Shown: positions 1-11,466, counted from the stretch's first letter. The stretch is DNA of 46,941 nt from an uncultured Clostridia bacterium (GCA_944393375.1 CALXZX010000011.1:1-46941), one strand, 5' to 3'. The notes: a model not told the origin generated them from the letters alone. Numbers and translations: made by a program.

Positions 1-5
1 AAATT

Positions 6-37
6 TTAGCACTAATTTCTTTAAAAATTAGTGCTAA
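6..37. terminator. 13-bp perfect hairpin at the left edge
   Basis: The arms at 6-18 and 25-37 are perfect inverted complements (13 bp) around a 6-nt loop. The hairpin precedes the first gene by about 115 bases and probably ends a transcript entering from the left. The T-run after it on the plus strand is poor, so factor-independent termination is only a guess. Confidence 0.45.
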
Positions 38-96
38 TGTTTAAAAAATTTTGAGACATTTTCAAAAATGATTGACATGAAAATTTTCTTAAATTA

Positions 97-125
97 TTGA
101 AGGAAAAAGTAATTTATATTATAAT
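97..125 (+). promoter_or_regulatory. Sigma-A promoter for the gene at 155
   Basis: TTGAAG at 97-102 is separated by 17 bp from a perfect TATAAT at 120-125. The start codon lies 30 bp downstream, after a GGAGGT ribosome binding site at 142-147. Confidence 0.6.
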
Positions 126-154
126 CATTTTAATAAAAATTTGGAGGTATATAA

Positions 155-1627
155 ATGAAACTAGCATTATTGGTGATATTAATTATTTTGTTAGGAATAA
201 TAATATACATATATGTAAAAAGAAATGAGAAAAATAAGCAACATCAAACTACAATTGATACAAATACTAATAAATATAAAAGATATGAAGATTTTAAGAA
301 ATCTATTCATATTGTTAATCAAGATAGAAGCATTATAGGAAGCATATATGTGAATGGAAAAGAAGAAAAATTATCAGCGAAGAAAGATGAAAAAGGATAT
401 ATATATTATTTAGGAGATAGAGTCATTGGGGGATATAACCCTGATATTATGGGAGATAATTTAATTGTGTTTAGACAAAACACGCTGGAAAACCAACTTT
501 CAGACCAGATAAAAGACCAAATTACGCAAGTAATTGAAAAAAGTCAAAATAGAAAAGAACAGGAAAGAGGATTAGAATCCATAAACTCAAAAACAAAGAA
601 TAAAAATGTTTATGAACAAAAAATGGGGTATGAAAAGAGTATAGGACAAGAAGAAAAAGAAGAAGTTGAAGAAACCTCAAAAGAAGAACAGGATTTAAAG
701 ACTAAAAATAAAGAAAAACAAAGTAAAGCAAAACCCAAAATACAAAACACAGTTAAAGATATTAATATCAAGCAAGAAGTTGACATGAATACAATGGCAA
801 CAGATATGGATACAATAGGAAAGCGATTAGAAGATGCAGGTAAAATTAAAGGAGAAGAAAAAGAAGGGAAATTAGGATTTGTTGAATCAGATGACTTGAA
901 AAATTTAAGAGACGAAAATGGAAAAAAATTACAAGGACATTCATCAAGATATGAAGCAGTAAGTATAGATAAAAGAGGAAATGTTAAAGCTTTAAATTTG
1001 GAGAATGATACACAAGAGGGAACAAATCCATTGGAAAGAAATTATCAAATAAAACAAAATAAAAATCAAAATATACGTAAAGGAGATGTTTTAACAAGAT
1101 TACAAATTCAAGGCGAAGAAACCATAGGAATAGAAAAAGGACAATATGGAGAAGTAGAAGTATATCATTCTCATGATAAAACAATAGGAGGAAAAGACAT
1201 TGAGGGTAATAAAAGTTTAGATAGACAATTAGAAACTACAGATTCTAAAAATCCAATAGAAGGAACAGATGAAGCTACTCAAAAACTGGCACAGAAATAT
1301 CAAGATGGATATAGATCAGTAGAGGATTCTTATCAAGAAGCAAAGCAACATGAAAATTCAAGAGAAGAACCATGTGAAGAACTAGAAGTAGAAGATATAG
1401 ATGGAAAACTTAATACTGTATCACATAGTCATACAGATGACATAGTTGCGAAACTAATGGGAAATGAAGAAATTAGTAACAAGTTTACAGAAAGAGAAAT
1501 AAGAGAAAGAGTGGAAAAAGCATGGAATAATAAAGAAGAAGATATGAGCGCAATAGAATTTCAAAAAAATATAGAAGAAGACATAGAACAAGATGCTGAA
1601 AACATGCATGGAGAAAGAGATTTGTGA
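155..1627 (+). CDS. Membrane-anchored, highly charged protein of unknown function
   Basis: This 490-residue protein has one N-terminal membrane segment (about residues 3-21), then a long hydrophilic chain very rich in Glu, Lys, Gln and Asn. Because a Lys/Arg-rich stretch follows the membrane segment, the bulk is probably cytoplasmic, though this is uncertain. Residues about 45-110 look like a small folded domain (alternating hydrophobic and Gly/Tyr positions); residues about 125-490 look like low-complexity or coiled-coil sequence. The ATG follows a GGAGGT site at good spacing and its own promoter. It is monocistronic, with a new promoter before the next gene, and ends in TGA, which shows TGA is a stop codon here. 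I do not recognise the family and give it no function. Confidence 0.7.
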   Translation: MKLALLVILIILLGIIIYIYVKRNEKNKQHQTTIDTNTNKYKRYEDFKKSIHIVNQDRSIIGSIYVNGKEEKLSAKKDEKGYIYYLGDRVIGGYNPDIMGDNLIVFRQNTLENQLSDQIKDQITQVIEKSQNRKEQERGLESINSKTKNKNVYEQKMGYEKSIGQEEKEEVEETSKEEQDLKTKNKEKQSKAKPKIQNTVKDINIKQEVDMNTMATDMDTIGKRLEDAGKIKGEEKEGKLGFVESDDLKNLRDENGKKLQGHSSRYEAVSIDKRGNVKALNLENDTQEGTNPLERNYQIKQNKNQNIRKGDVLTRLQIQGEETIGIEKGQYGEVEVYHSHDKTIGGKDIEGNKSLDRQLETTDSKNPIEGTDEATQKLAQKYQDGYRSVEDSYQEAKQHENSREEPCEELEVEDIDGKLNTVSHSHTDDIVAKLMGNEEISNKFTEREIRERVEKAWNNKEEDMSAIEFQKNIEEDIEQDAENMHGERDL

Positions 1628-1663
1628 AATTTATTAAAATTGTATTAAATTTTAATAAAAAAG

Positions 1664-1692
1664 TTGCAATATTTTGCCAATAATAGTATAAT
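1664..1692 (+). promoter_or_regulatory. Sigma-A promoter for the glycosyltransferase group
   Basis: TTGCAA at 1664-1669 and TATAAT at 1687-1692 are separated by 17 bp, 54 bp before the start codon at 1746. Confidence 0.65.
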
Positions 1693-1745
1693 ATAAAAGG
1701 TAGTATAATAATATATAGAAAGTATATTAAAAGAGAGGTATAAAA

Positions 1746-3011
1746 ATGGATTATTTATATATACTAAGAGAAGCTTTAGTATGGACAGTAACAATATTTT
1801 GGCTATATCAAGTTGTTGTAAGTTTATGCTCTTTAGTAAAATTAAAGGATAAACCTTTAAAAGTAAACAAAGATCATCGTTTTATGGCAATTATACCAGC
1901 ACATAATGAAGAAGCAGTTGTAGGAAATTTAATTGAAAGTTTAAAAAATCAAACATATAACAAAGACTTATATGACATATATGTTATTGCAGATAACTGT
2001 ACAGATAACACAGCAAAAATTGCAAAAGAAACTGGTGCAATTGTTTATGAAAGATTTGATGAGACTAAAAAAACAAAAGGATATGCTCTAAATTGGTTTT
2101 TACAACAAAAAATCGCAGAAGATGCACCATATGATGCTTTCTTTGTATTTGATGCTGATAACATTGTTGATAAGAATTTTATAAAAAATATGAATAAAAA
2201 ACTATGTCAAGGAGAAGATGTTGTACAAGGTTACAGAGATATTAAAAATCCATCTGATAACTGGATAACAGCAGGATATGCTATTTTCTATTGGCAAATG
2301 CATAGATTTTATCATTTAGCTAGATACAATTTAGGATTATCACCATTATTAAATGGTACAGGTTTTATGGTAAAATTTGATGTTATCAAACCACAAGGTT
2401 GGGATACAGAAACCTTAACAGAAGATATCGAATTTTCTTTAAAAAGAATTATAAAAGGTAAAAAATTAGGTTGGGCAACAGATGCTATTGTATATGATGA
2501 ACAACCTACAGGATTTAGACAAAGTTGGTCACAAAGAAGTAGATGGACAGTTGGTCATATTCAATGTATAAAAAGATATACAAAGGAATTGGCAATAGCT
2601 GCTAAGGAAAACAAAAAAATGATGAACCTTGACGGATTATTTTATATTGTGGGAAGTATTCCAATGTTTATTATAACCATTGCTTTATTATTAACAAACT
2701 TTATTATGTATAATTCAGCATCTATTACAACAGCAGAATTAATCAAAAACTTAATTATGTATTTAGTTCCAACATTTGTGTTACCAATATTTATAGGAAT
2801 GTTTGCAATGTGGCTAGATGGAAGAAAGATAAAGCCAATGGCAAAAGGATTACTTTGTTATCCACTATTTTTATTAACATGGATATGTATAAACTTTAAA
2901 TGCTTATTTATTAGAAATACTTCTTGGGAGAAAATAAACCATGTAAGAAGTATAAAAATAGCAGATGTTTCTAATAATAGTAAAGCACAAACTGAAAAAG
3001 AATTAGTTTAA
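1746..3011 (+). CDS. Family 2 membrane glycosyltransferase
   Basis: A processive-type GT2 enzyme of 421 residues that would transfer a sugar from a nucleotide-sugar donor onto a growing glycan at the cytoplasmic membrane. It has an N-terminal membrane segment (about 12-31), the GT-A start motif IIPAHNEE (49-56), the metal-binding DAD (136-138), a TED acid motif (225-227) and QRSRW (263-267), the QxxRW signature of cellulose/hyaluronan/PNAG-type synthases. At least two to three membrane segments follow (about 300-395). The ATG has a GAGAGG site. It heads a group with a GT39-like enzyme and a membrane metalloprotein, suggesting surface polysaccharide or glycoconjugate synthesis. The sugar substrate cannot be read from sequence. 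Confidence 0.88.
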   Translation: MDYLYILREALVWTVTIFWLYQVVVSLCSLVKLKDKPLKVNKDHRFMAIIPAHNEEAVVGNLIESLKNQTYNKDLYDIYVIADNCTDNTAKIAKETGAIVYERFDETKKTKGYALNWFLQQKIAEDAPYDAFFVFDADNIVDKNFIKNMNKKLCQGEDVVQGYRDIKNPSDNWITAGYAIFYWQMHRFYHLARYNLGLSPLLNGTGFMVKFDVIKPQGWDTETLTEDIEFSLKRIIKGKKLGWATDAIVYDEQPTGFRQSWSQRSRWTVGHIQCIKRYTKELAIAAKENKKMMNLDGLFYIVGSIPMFIITIALLLTNFIMYNSASITTAELIKNLIMYLVPTFVLPIFIGMFAMWLDGRKIKPMAKGLLCYPLFLLTWICINFKCLFIRNTSWEKINHVRSIKIADVSNNSKAQTEKELV

Positions 3012-3034
3012 AATAAATAGAATAAATAAAAAAT

Positions 3035-3090
3035 ATAAGTGGACGTTTTAAATGTTGTTTAATGATGACAATAAATAATGTTCCACTTAT
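3035..3090. repeat. Inverted repeat between GT2 and GT39 genes
   Basis: The arms ATAAGTGGA (3035-3043) and its complement (3082-3090) flank 38 bases containing GGACGTTTT. It may be a degenerate relative of the GGGACGTTT intergenic repeats found elsewhere in the window, or a weak hairpin. Confidence 0.3.
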
Positions 3091-3120
3091 TATTATTGAA
3101 GAAAAATATAGGAGAAAAAT

Positions 3121-4641
3121 ATGGAACAACTAAAAAAGATTGACAAAAAAAATAAATATATACATATAGGAATTATCTTATTAGGAATTGTATTTATCTG
3201 TTTAGCAGCATTTCATGAAGATATATGGTTTGATGAGAGCTATTCAGTAGCAATTGCAAAACATAGTTTTAGTGAAATATGGAATATAACAGGAAATGAT
3301 GTTCATCCACCTTTATATTATTGGATGTTACATATTGTATGGATGATTTTTGGAAATCAAAATATTGCTTTCCGATTATTTTCTGTTTTAGCAATTGCCA
3401 TCTTAGGTATATTAGGTTATACCCATATACGAAAAGATTTTGGAGAAAAAGTAGGAATGCTATTTTCATTTTTGGTCTACTTTTTACCAGTTATGTGTAC
3501 ATATAGTCAAGAAATTAGAATGTATTCATGGTCATGTTTAATTGTTACCATATTAGCAATCTATGGATATAGACTATATAAAAATATAAAAGAAAAAACA
3601 ACTTTAAAAGTACAGAATAAAAATTTAATCATTTTTGGCATTTTTAGTATAGCAGCATGTTATATACATTATTATGCATTAGCAGCAGCAGGATTAATCA
3701 ATTTTATGCTACTTGTATATTTAATCAAAAATAGAAAAGAAAATACAAAACTATTACGAAATTTTATTATTTTAGCAGTAATACAAATTGTTTTATATAT
3801 TCCATGGTTGATATATTTAAAAGGACAAGTAGCTCATGTAGAATCAGGCTTTTGGATAACGTTAGAATATAGTACATTGATAGAAGTTTTAAGTTTCCAA
3901 TTTAGAAGACAATTAGATACAGAATTTGTTTTTGATGTACATACAATTATTGCATTGGTTGCTTCTTTAGCTATGTATATTTATATAGGATATAGAATTT
4001 ATAGGACAAAAAAAGAAAAAGAAATTTCACTTCCAGGAGTATTGTCTATTGTAACATATATATTGGTCATTTTGGCAGTACTTATTATTTCTTTTATGAC
4101 GCCAATTTTATATGCCAGATATTTAATTGTTATTACAGGACTATATATTTTTGGTTTAGCATTTTTTATGGCAAAAGAAAAGAGAAAATGTGTTACAGGA
4201 ATAATATGTGCCATTATTTTCATTTTAGGAATTGCTAGTAATGTAACCAATATGACAATCAATTATGATAATAGTAATATGAAACAAATAGAATATTTAA
4301 GAGAAAATGTAAAGGAAGATGATATCTTAATTTATTCTAATATAGGAAATGGTGGTGTCATTGCAGCCTTTTTCCCAGATAATAAACAATATTTTTATAA
4401 TGGCGAATTTTGGGATGTAGAAGAAGCATATAAAGCTTATGGACCAGGAATGGAAATTATCTATAATTATGACGATATATTAAATGATTATCATGGAAGA
4501 ATTTGGCTAATTGATTCAGAAAATTGTGAATTATATAATGCATTTCCAAAAGAAGGAATACAAACAATTGTGGAACCAACACAATTTAGAACCAAATATC
4601 AAAATTATGTATATACATTTGTATTATTAGAAAAAGAATAA
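3121..4641 (+). CDS. GT39-family (PMT/ArnT-like) polytopic glycosyltransferase
   Basis: This 506-residue protein has about ten to twelve membrane segments and the hallmarks of the GT-C dolichyl-phosphate-mannosyltransferase-like superfamily. There is an acidic FDES motif in the first extracytoplasmic loop (about residues 38-41), followed by the HPPLYYW loop (about 62-68). Such enzymes move a sugar from a polyprenyl-phosphate carrier to protein, lipid or glycan on the outer face of the membrane. The C-terminal 100 residues form a soluble extracytoplasmic domain. It lies 109 bp after the GT2 gene and 19 bp before the metalloprotein gene, so the three are probably co-expressed. The acceptor is unknown. 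Confidence 0.85.
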   Translation: MEQLKKIDKKNKYIHIGIILLGIVFICLAAFHEDIWFDESYSVAIAKHSFSEIWNITGNDVHPPLYYWMLHIVWMIFGNQNIAFRLFSVLAIAILGILGYTHIRKDFGEKVGMLFSFLVYFLPVMCTYSQEIRMYSWSCLIVTILAIYGYRLYKNIKEKTTLKVQNKNLIIFGIFSIAACYIHYYALAAAGLINFMLLVYLIKNRKENTKLLRNFIILAVIQIVLYIPWLIYLKGQVAHVESGFWITLEYSTLIEVLSFQFRRQLDTEFVFDVHTIIALVASLAMYIYIGYRIYRTKKEKEISLPGVLSIVTYILVILAVLIISFMTPILYARYLIVITGLYIFGLAFFMAKEKRKCVTGIICAIIFILGIASNVTNMTINYDNSNMKQIEYLRENVKEDDILIYSNIGNGGVIAAFFPDNKQYFYNGEFWDVEEAYKAYGPGMEIIYNYDDILNDYHGRIWLIDSENCELYNAFPKEGIQTIVEPTQFRTKYQNYVYTFVLLEKE

Positions 4642-4660
4642 TGAAAAAGGAAAATAAAAG

Positions 4661-6013
4661 ATGAGGAAAAGTAGAAGTGCAAAAGCACTAATTATAAATA
4701 TAATTACATTTGTTATTTTAATGATTGCTGTATATTTGGCATATCAATTTTATCAAAGTAATAATTTTAATGAGTTTATACGAAGTGAAGCAAATTTAGG
4801 TATTTCAGAATTTGCAAGAGATAAAAAAGTAAAATATTCTGATATGAATAGTTATAAAATAACATCAAATGAATTTAATGATGCAATGTTTTCAAAAGAA
4901 GTACAAGTAGAAAAAAATACACCATATAAAGTGACTTGTATGATAAAAACAAACGGTGTAGAGGCAGAAAAAAACGCTTCTAGTATAGGAGCACAAATTT
5001 CTATATCAGATACAGTAGAAAGGTCTGTCGCAATTAGTGGAGATAGTGATTGGCAAAAAGTAGAATTTATATTTAATTCCAAAAACAGAGATACAGTTGA
5101 TATTGCTTTTCGATTAGGTGGAACGGGAGGATATGCAAAAGGAGAAGCGTGGTTTTCTGATTTTAAAATAGAAGAAGGGCAAGTTGAAGAAGATAGTGAC
5201 TGGAAATTTGCTTGCTTTATTTTTGAAAATACAAATGTGACAATAGACAATAAAGAGATTAATATACAAGTAACAAACACAGATATTACAGATATCAAAA
5301 ATACAATCGAACGATTTGAATCTTCTTGCAACCAGTTGTCAAAAGGAAAAATGACAGCAGATTGTGATATATATGAAATACAAGACCCAATTACATCTTT
5401 ATCTTATGATGAGGAATTTGGTTATTATGTCGCACCAGAAGATATAGAAGAACAAATAAAAGAGGTTATTGAACAAAACAATTATGACCATATTTTTGTT
5501 GTTGTAAGATTAGGAAATGAAGAATATGAAGATGATATTGAGATTAAAGATTGGATTGGCTTAGGGTCTATGGACTATTATGGAATTGGATTTTCAAATA
5601 TCCGATTACCAAATAGTTCAAAAAGTTATATTTATAAATATGATACAAGAGTTAATCAATTTCCAGAAGAAGTATTTTTACATGAATTTTTACATTCTCT
5701 AGAAAGAACTGCAAAAGAATATGGTTATGATATACCTGCATTACATGATTATAAAGAGTATGGATATGAAAATGAGTATTTAGTAGGACAAAGAAAATGG
5801 TATAAAGATTATATGAATCAAGAAATATATACATCAAATGGATATATAGGATTACCAAATGAGATATATACATTAAAGCCTGCTAAGAAATCAAACTTTG
5901 AATATCCTTATGAATTAGATGTTTATACAGAACCACAAAATATTATTGAGGAAATTAGAGGAATATTTGATAATTTATTTAGGAATATAAAAATTATAAT
6001 GGGAAAAGCATAA
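4661..6013 (+). CDS. Membrane-anchored HExxH metallopeptidase-like protein
   Basis: The 450-residue protein begins with a membrane segment (about 9-30) and is otherwise extracytoplasmic. Residues about 70-180 resemble a carbohydrate-binding beta-sandwich, with phrases typical of CBM4/9-like modules. A zinc signature HEFLH lies at residues 341-345, followed by Glu and His residues (for example His362) that could supply the third ligand. This suggests an envelope zinc protease or deacylase acting on glycosylated surface material made by its two upstream neighbours; that role is inference. The start codon has an AAAGGA site, and it lies 19 bp after the GT39 gene. No close family is recognised. 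Confidence 0.7.
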   Translation: MRKSRSAKALIINIITFVILMIAVYLAYQFYQSNNFNEFIRSEANLGISEFARDKKVKYSDMNSYKITSNEFNDAMFSKEVQVEKNTPYKVTCMIKTNGVEAEKNASSIGAQISISDTVERSVAISGDSDWQKVEFIFNSKNRDTVDIAFRLGGTGGYAKGEAWFSDFKIEEGQVEEDSDWKFACFIFENTNVTIDNKEINIQVTNTDITDIKNTIERFESSCNQLSKGKMTADCDIYEIQDPITSLSYDEEFGYYVAPEDIEEQIKEVIEQNNYDHIFVVVRLGNEEYEDDIEIKDWIGLGSMDYYGIGFSNIRLPNSSKSYIYKYDTRVNQFPEEVFLHEFLHSLERTAKEYGYDIPALHDYKEYGYENEYLVGQRKWYKDYMNQEIYTSNGYIGLPNEIYTLKPAKKSNFEYPYELDVYTEPQNIIEEIRGIFDNLFRNIKIIMGKA

Positions 6014-6047
6014 AAAAATATAAATAATATAGTAAGGAGCATAAAAA

Positions 6048-7070
6048 GTGAAAGTATCAGAATTTAATTATGATTTACCACAAGAATTAATTGCACAAAC
6101 ACCAATAGAAAAAAGAGATGAATCTAGATTAATGGTTTTAGACAGAAATAAACAAACCATTGAACATAAAACATTTAAAGATATTATTGATTATTTAGAA
6201 CCAGGGGATTGCTTAGTAAGAAATAATACAAAAGTTATTCCTGCCAGAATCTATGGAAAAAAAGAAACCGGGGCAAAAGTAGAGTTTTTATTACTAAAAA
6301 ATATAGAAGGGGATATATGGGAAACCATTGTAAGACCAGGTAATAAGCTTCATATAGGAACAAAAGTTATTTTTGGTGATGGATTATTAACTGCTGAAAT
6401 CTTAGAGATTATGCCAGGAGGAACAAGAAAAGTCCAATTTTCCTATAAAGGCATATTCAATGAAATACTAGATAAAATAGGATTGATGCCATTACCACCA
6501 TATATTCACGAAGAATTAAAGGATAATGACAGATATCAAACAGTTTATGCAAAATACAACGGTTCAGCCGCAGCACCAACAGCTGGATTACATTTTACAC
6601 CAGAATTGTTAAAGAAAATAGAAGAAAAAGGTATAAAGATTGCTAATGTGACTTTGCATGTTGGTATTGGAACTTTTAGACCTGTAAAAGAAGAAAATGT
6701 AGAAAATCATGAAATGCATACAGAACATTTCTATATCAAGCAAGAAGATGTCGAAAAAATCAATGAAACCAAAAAACAAGGAAAAAGAGTTATTGCTGTC
6801 GGAACAACTTCTTGCAGAGTATTAGAAACGATTGCAGATGAAAACGGATTTGTGAAAGAAACAGAAGCAGATACGAGTATCTTTATCTATCCAGGCTATC
6901 AATTTAAATGTTTAGATGGATTAATTACAAATTTCCATTTACCACAATCTACTTTATTAATGCTAGTATCTGCCTTAGCTGGAAAAGACTATATTTTGAA
7001 AGCATATAATGAAGCAGTAAAAGAAAAATATAGATTTTTTAGTTTTGGAGATGCAATGTTTATAAAATAG
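6048..7070 (+). CDS. queA: S-adenosylmethionine:tRNA ribosyltransferase-isomerase
   Basis: QueA transfers and isomerises the ribosyl group of S-adenosylmethionine onto preQ1 in tRNA, forming epoxyqueuosine at the wobble position of GUN anticodons. The 340 residues match the normal family length. The N-terminus ([14 protein letters not shown]), the [13 protein letters not shown] block, the [10 protein letters not shown] strand and the [15 protein letters not shown] block are all family hallmarks. The start is GTG at 6048, preceded by AAGGAG. It lies upstream of tgt, separated by one small membrane-protein gene, so the two queuosine steps are probably co-transcribed. Confidence 0.97.
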   Translation: MKVSEFNYDLPQELIAQTPIEKRDESRLMVLDRNKQTIEHKTFKDIIDYLEPGDCLVRNNTKVIPARIYGKKETGAKVEFLLLKNIEGDIWETIVRPGNKLHIGTKVIFGDGLLTAEILEIMPGGTRKVQFSYKGIFNEILDKIGLMPLPPYIHEELKDNDRYQTVYAKYNGSAAAPTAGLHFTPELLKKIEEKGIKIANVTLHVGIGTFRPVKEENVENHEMHTEHFYIKQEDVEKINETKKQGKRVIAVGTTSCRVLETIADENGFVKETEADTSIFIYPGYQFKCLDGLITNFHLPQSTLLMLVSALAGKDYILKAYNEAVKEKYRFFSFGDAMFIK

Positions 7071-7086
7071 CAAAGGAGAAATAAAG

Positions 7087-8716
<1,630 letters not shown>

Positions 8717-8726
8717 GAGGGTGTAT

Positions 8727-10187
8727 ATGAATTTATTAGATGAAGATTTTTCAAACAATAAAGAAAATAAAACAAAAAATATTATAAAAATAATCATTAT
8801 ATTTATAGTATTAATTGTAATAGCAATAATAGGGATTCTTTCATATATGATTTATTTAGAAGGAACAACTTTGCGTGTGTTTTTAGATGACAAAGAAAAT
8901 GCAGATATTAAAAATTTATTAGTGTTTGAAGAAGATGGAACAATATATGTACCAGTAAGAGCAATATCTAGTTATTTAGGATATAGTAGCTATAATGGAG
9001 AATATAGTAATCGTTCAGAGATTACTAGTAAATGTTATGTAGAAAGCGAACAAGAAGTTGCAAATCTTACATTAAATTCTAATAAAATATACAAGTTAAA
9101 TCTAGCAGAAAATAGAAATAATTATACATATATGTATATGGACAAGCCGGTAAAAGCAATTAATGGAGAATTATATATAACTACTGATGGAATGCAAAAA
9201 GTATTTAATACTACATTTGTTTATGACCAAGAAAATAATAGAATTACTATTTATACAGTACCATATTTAATTAGTAGTTATTCTAATGCCATTTTAGACT
9301 ATGGGTATACAAACTTGAGTGAAGTTTTTGAAAATGAAAAAGCTATTTTAAAAAATATTCTTATTGTAACAAATGATAGATATTGGGGTGTAATTAATGC
9401 ATCAGATGGAACGGAAATTTTAGAATGTAAATATGATGATATACGATATCAAGAAATTACAGGAGACTTTATTGTATGTAGTGATGGTAAATTTGGAATT
9501 ATGGGAACAGATAAAAGAATCAAAGTGGATATCAATTATGATAGTATAGAATTAATGGATTATGATGCAGGATTATATCTAGTAGGAAGAAACGGTCGAT
9601 ATGGAGTTGTAGATTTAAATGGAAACAATGTTATATATGTAGAAAATGACCAAATAGGGGTAGATATATCTAGATTTGAAGAAAATGATTTAAAAACAGG
9701 ATATATTTTGGTAGATAATTTAATACCTGTTATGAAAAATAATAAATGGGGATTGTTTGATACTAAAGGAAATCAAGTAGTTGATTTTGAATATGATAGT
9801 TTTGGATATATTGCAAGTAGCAATAGAGAGGCAATGAATTTATTAGTAATACCAACATATAATGTAATTGTTGCTTGTCTAAATAATCGATATACATTAT
9901 TAAATTCATCAGGAGAACAACCAATTAGAGCATTTGTAGATGATATATATATGACAATTACTGGAGGAGAAAAATATTATCAGATGACTGCTAATGATAA
10001 AGTATATGATGTAGAAGAATATTTAGATAGATTGGGAGTACAACCTGCAAGTAACAGTGATAGTACATCATCTAATACAACCCAAACGACAACCAATAAT
10101 GAAAATAGTAATAATCAAGTAAATAATGGGCAACAAAGTGAGCAAGAATTACAAAATAATGAAGAAGAACAACAAGGAAATGAGTAG
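8727..10187 (+). CDS. WG-repeat membrane protein with copper-amine-oxidase-type N domain
   Basis: The real start is probably the ATG at 8727, preceded by AGGAGG at 8715-8720, giving 486 residues. There is one membrane segment (about 20-44). Next comes an extracytoplasmic module resembling the 'stalk' domain of copper amine oxidases (VPVRAISSYLGY), a domain common in clostridial surface proteins and not itself an oxidase. Then come about four WG-type beta repeats (RYWGVINASDG, KFGIMGTDK, RYGVVDLNGN, KWGLFDTKGN). The last 50 residues are Asn/Gln/Ser/Thr-rich and probably disordered. The repeats suggest a binding scaffold at the cell surface. It directly follows tgt, probably in the same transcript, without an evident functional link. 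Confidence 0.8.
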   Translation: MNLLDEDFSNNKENKTKNIIKIIIIFIVLIVIAIIGILSYMIYLEGTTLRVFLDDKENADIKNLLVFEEDGTIYVPVRAISSYLGYSSYNGEYSNRSEITSKCYVESEQEVANLTLNSNKIYKLNLAENRNNYTYMYMDKPVKAINGELYITTDGMQKVFNTTFVYDQENNRITIYTVPYLISSYSNAILDYGYTNLSEVFENEKAILKNILIVTNDRYWGVINASDGTEILECKYDDIRYQEITGDFIVCSDGKFGIMGTDKRIKVDINYDSIELMDYDAGLYLVGRNGRYGVVDLNGNNVIYVENDQIGVDISRFEENDLKTGYILVDNLIPVMKNNKWGLFDTKGNQVVDFEYDSFGYIASSNREAMNLLVIPTYNVIVACLNNRYTLLNSSGEQPIRAFVDDIYMTITGGEKYYQMTANDKVYDVEEYLDRLGVQPASNSDSTSSNTTQTTTNNENSNNQVNNGQQSEQELQNNEEEQQGNE

Positions 10188-10201
10188 AAAAATATAAAAG
10201 T

Positions 10202-10238
10202 AGAGAATATTTGCTTAAATTTTAAGTGAATATTCTCT
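10202..10238. terminator. Long hairpin after the queA-tgt-WG operon
   Basis: The 10-bp arms 10202-10211 and 10229-10238 enclose a second short stem (CTTAAA/TTTAAG). It probably ends the upstream operon. There is no good T-tract after it, so it could instead be an mRNA 3'-end stabiliser. Confidence 0.5.
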
Positions 10239-10310
10239 ATTGCGTAAGTAACAAGGTTCTGGAGTATATATTTGCAATATTTAACTATATTTAGTGTTCA
10301 AGTTCTTATT

Positions 10311-10322
10311 TTTGACCAGTCA
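10311..10322. promoter_or_regulatory. Candidate FabT-like operator before fabH
   Basis: TTTGACCAGTCA contains the short palindrome TGAC-CA-GTCA, and the half TTTGAC resembles FabT (MarR family) half-sites that control FASII clusters. It lies about 80 bp before the fabH start. The right half is imperfect and no regulator gene is in the window, so this is tentative. Confidence 0.25.
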
Positions 10323-10402
10323 TACTAATAGAAAAAAATATAAAAATAGTATATAAATATATAAGGTCTAGTTTTATATTGAAAACAAGAAAGAGGTATG
10401 AA

Positions 10403-11338
10403 GTGAGTAATATACATATAGTTGCAAATGGAATATATTTTCCTAAAAAACAAATTCAAAACAGTGAACTAGAAAAAGTATTAAAATTAGAAAATGGATA
10501 TATCGAAAAAAGAACAGGAATAAGAAATAGGTATTATGCAATCAATGAAACCATACAAGATATGGCATTAGAAGCTACAAAAACACTTTTGGCTTCAGAA
10601 AAAGATAGACAAGGCATTGACCTTATTATAACAGCAACAACAAGTACAAAAATGTTAATGCCAGGAATATCAAATTATGTACAAAAAAAATTAGGACTTT
10701 TTCCATGTATATGTTTAGACATACTAGCTGGATGTGGAGGATACATAAATGCATTTGATATTGCCAAAGTATATATGGATTCTCGAAATATAAAAAAAGC
10801 TTTAATTATTGGGGTAGATAAATTATCCGAAATTATTGATAAAGAAGATGTAGGAACAGTAGTTGTTTTATCTGATGGTGCAGGAGCAACATTAATAGAA
10901 AAAGAAGAAACAGATACTCATCCAAAAATGTATGTAGCACATATTAAAGCAGAAGAAGATAAAGAGAATATTTTGACTTATCAATATGGGAAAAACTTGT
11001 ATATGAATGGAAAAGAAGTATATAAATATGCAGTAACCAAAACAGTTGAGAATATAAATGAATTACTTGAAAAGGCCAATATATCATTAGATGATGTGAA
11101 ATATATAGTAGCACATCAATCAAATCTAAAAATTATGAAAGCAATTGCATCAAGATTACATATAAATATGGAAAAGATGTATACAAACATACAAGAAAGA
11201 GGAAATACTTTTTGTGCTAGTATACCAATTGCTTTGTATGATATGCAAAAAGGTGGACTTTTAAGAACAGGTGATAAAATCATTCTATTAGGATATGGTG
11301 GAGGTTTAAATACAGGAAGTATTTTGATAGAAATATAA
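10403..11338 (+). CDS. fabH: Beta-ketoacyl-ACP synthase III
   Basis: FabH starts fatty-acid synthesis by condensing an acyl-CoA primer with malonyl-ACP. I favour a GTG start at 10403, with GAGG 6 bp upstream, over an in-frame TTG at 10379. That gives 311 residues, a normal length, beginning at the family N-terminus (NIHIVANGIYFP). The Cys-His-Asn triad is visible: Cys111 in LAGCGG, His238 in AHQSN and Asn268 in RGNTF. The C-terminal GYGGGLNTGSIL glycine loop is present. It heads a run of FASII genes. The 145-bp gap to fabD holds repeat elements, so fabH may be transcribed with or separately from the rest. Confidence 0.95.
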   Translation: MSNIHIVANGIYFPKKQIQNSELEKVLKLENGYIEKRTGIRNRYYAINETIQDMALEATKTLLASEKDRQGIDLIITATTSTKMLMPGISNYVQKKLGLFPCICLDILAGCGGYINAFDIAKVYMDSRNIKKALIIGVDKLSEIIDKEDVGTVVVLSDGAGATLIEKEETDTHPKMYVAHIKAEEDKENILTYQYGKNLYMNGKEVYKYAVTKTVENINELLEKANISLDDVKYIVAHQSNLKIMKAIASRLHINMEKMYTNIQERGNTFCASIPIALYDMQKGGLLRTGDKIILLGYGGGLNTGSILIEI

Positions 11339-11350
11339 TTGTTCATTATA

Positions 11351-11373
11351 GATGTTTCTTTTTGGACATTTAT
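11351..11373 (+). repeat. Intergenic repeat family A, plus-oriented half copy
   Basis: GATGTTTCTTTTTGGACATT matches the GACGTTTCTGTTTGGACATT core seen at 15244, 35065 (reverse) and 39999 with two mismatches. It starts 12 bp after the fabH stop. Confidence 0.55.
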
Positions 11374-11442
11374 ACAAAATTGCAAACTTAAAATTTTATA
11401 TAAGTATTTTTATATTTTATTTAAAAATTATATTTATTTATA

Positions 11443-11466
11443 AAAACGTCCCTAATGGACAAAAAA
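11443..11466 (-). repeat. Intergenic repeat family A, minus-oriented half copy
   Basis: AAACGTCCCTAATGGACAAA is the reverse complement of the left half of the family A element (TGTCCATTAGGGACGTTT). It faces the half copy at 11351, so the element seems split and inverted around an AT-rich spacer. It lies immediately before the fabD ribosome binding site. Confidence 0.55.

Noticed and set aside
72-77. TTGACA as the -35 of the first gene's promoter
   Set aside because: It lies 42 bp from the TATAAT at 120, far outside the 16-18 bp range. TTGAAG at 97 fits better.
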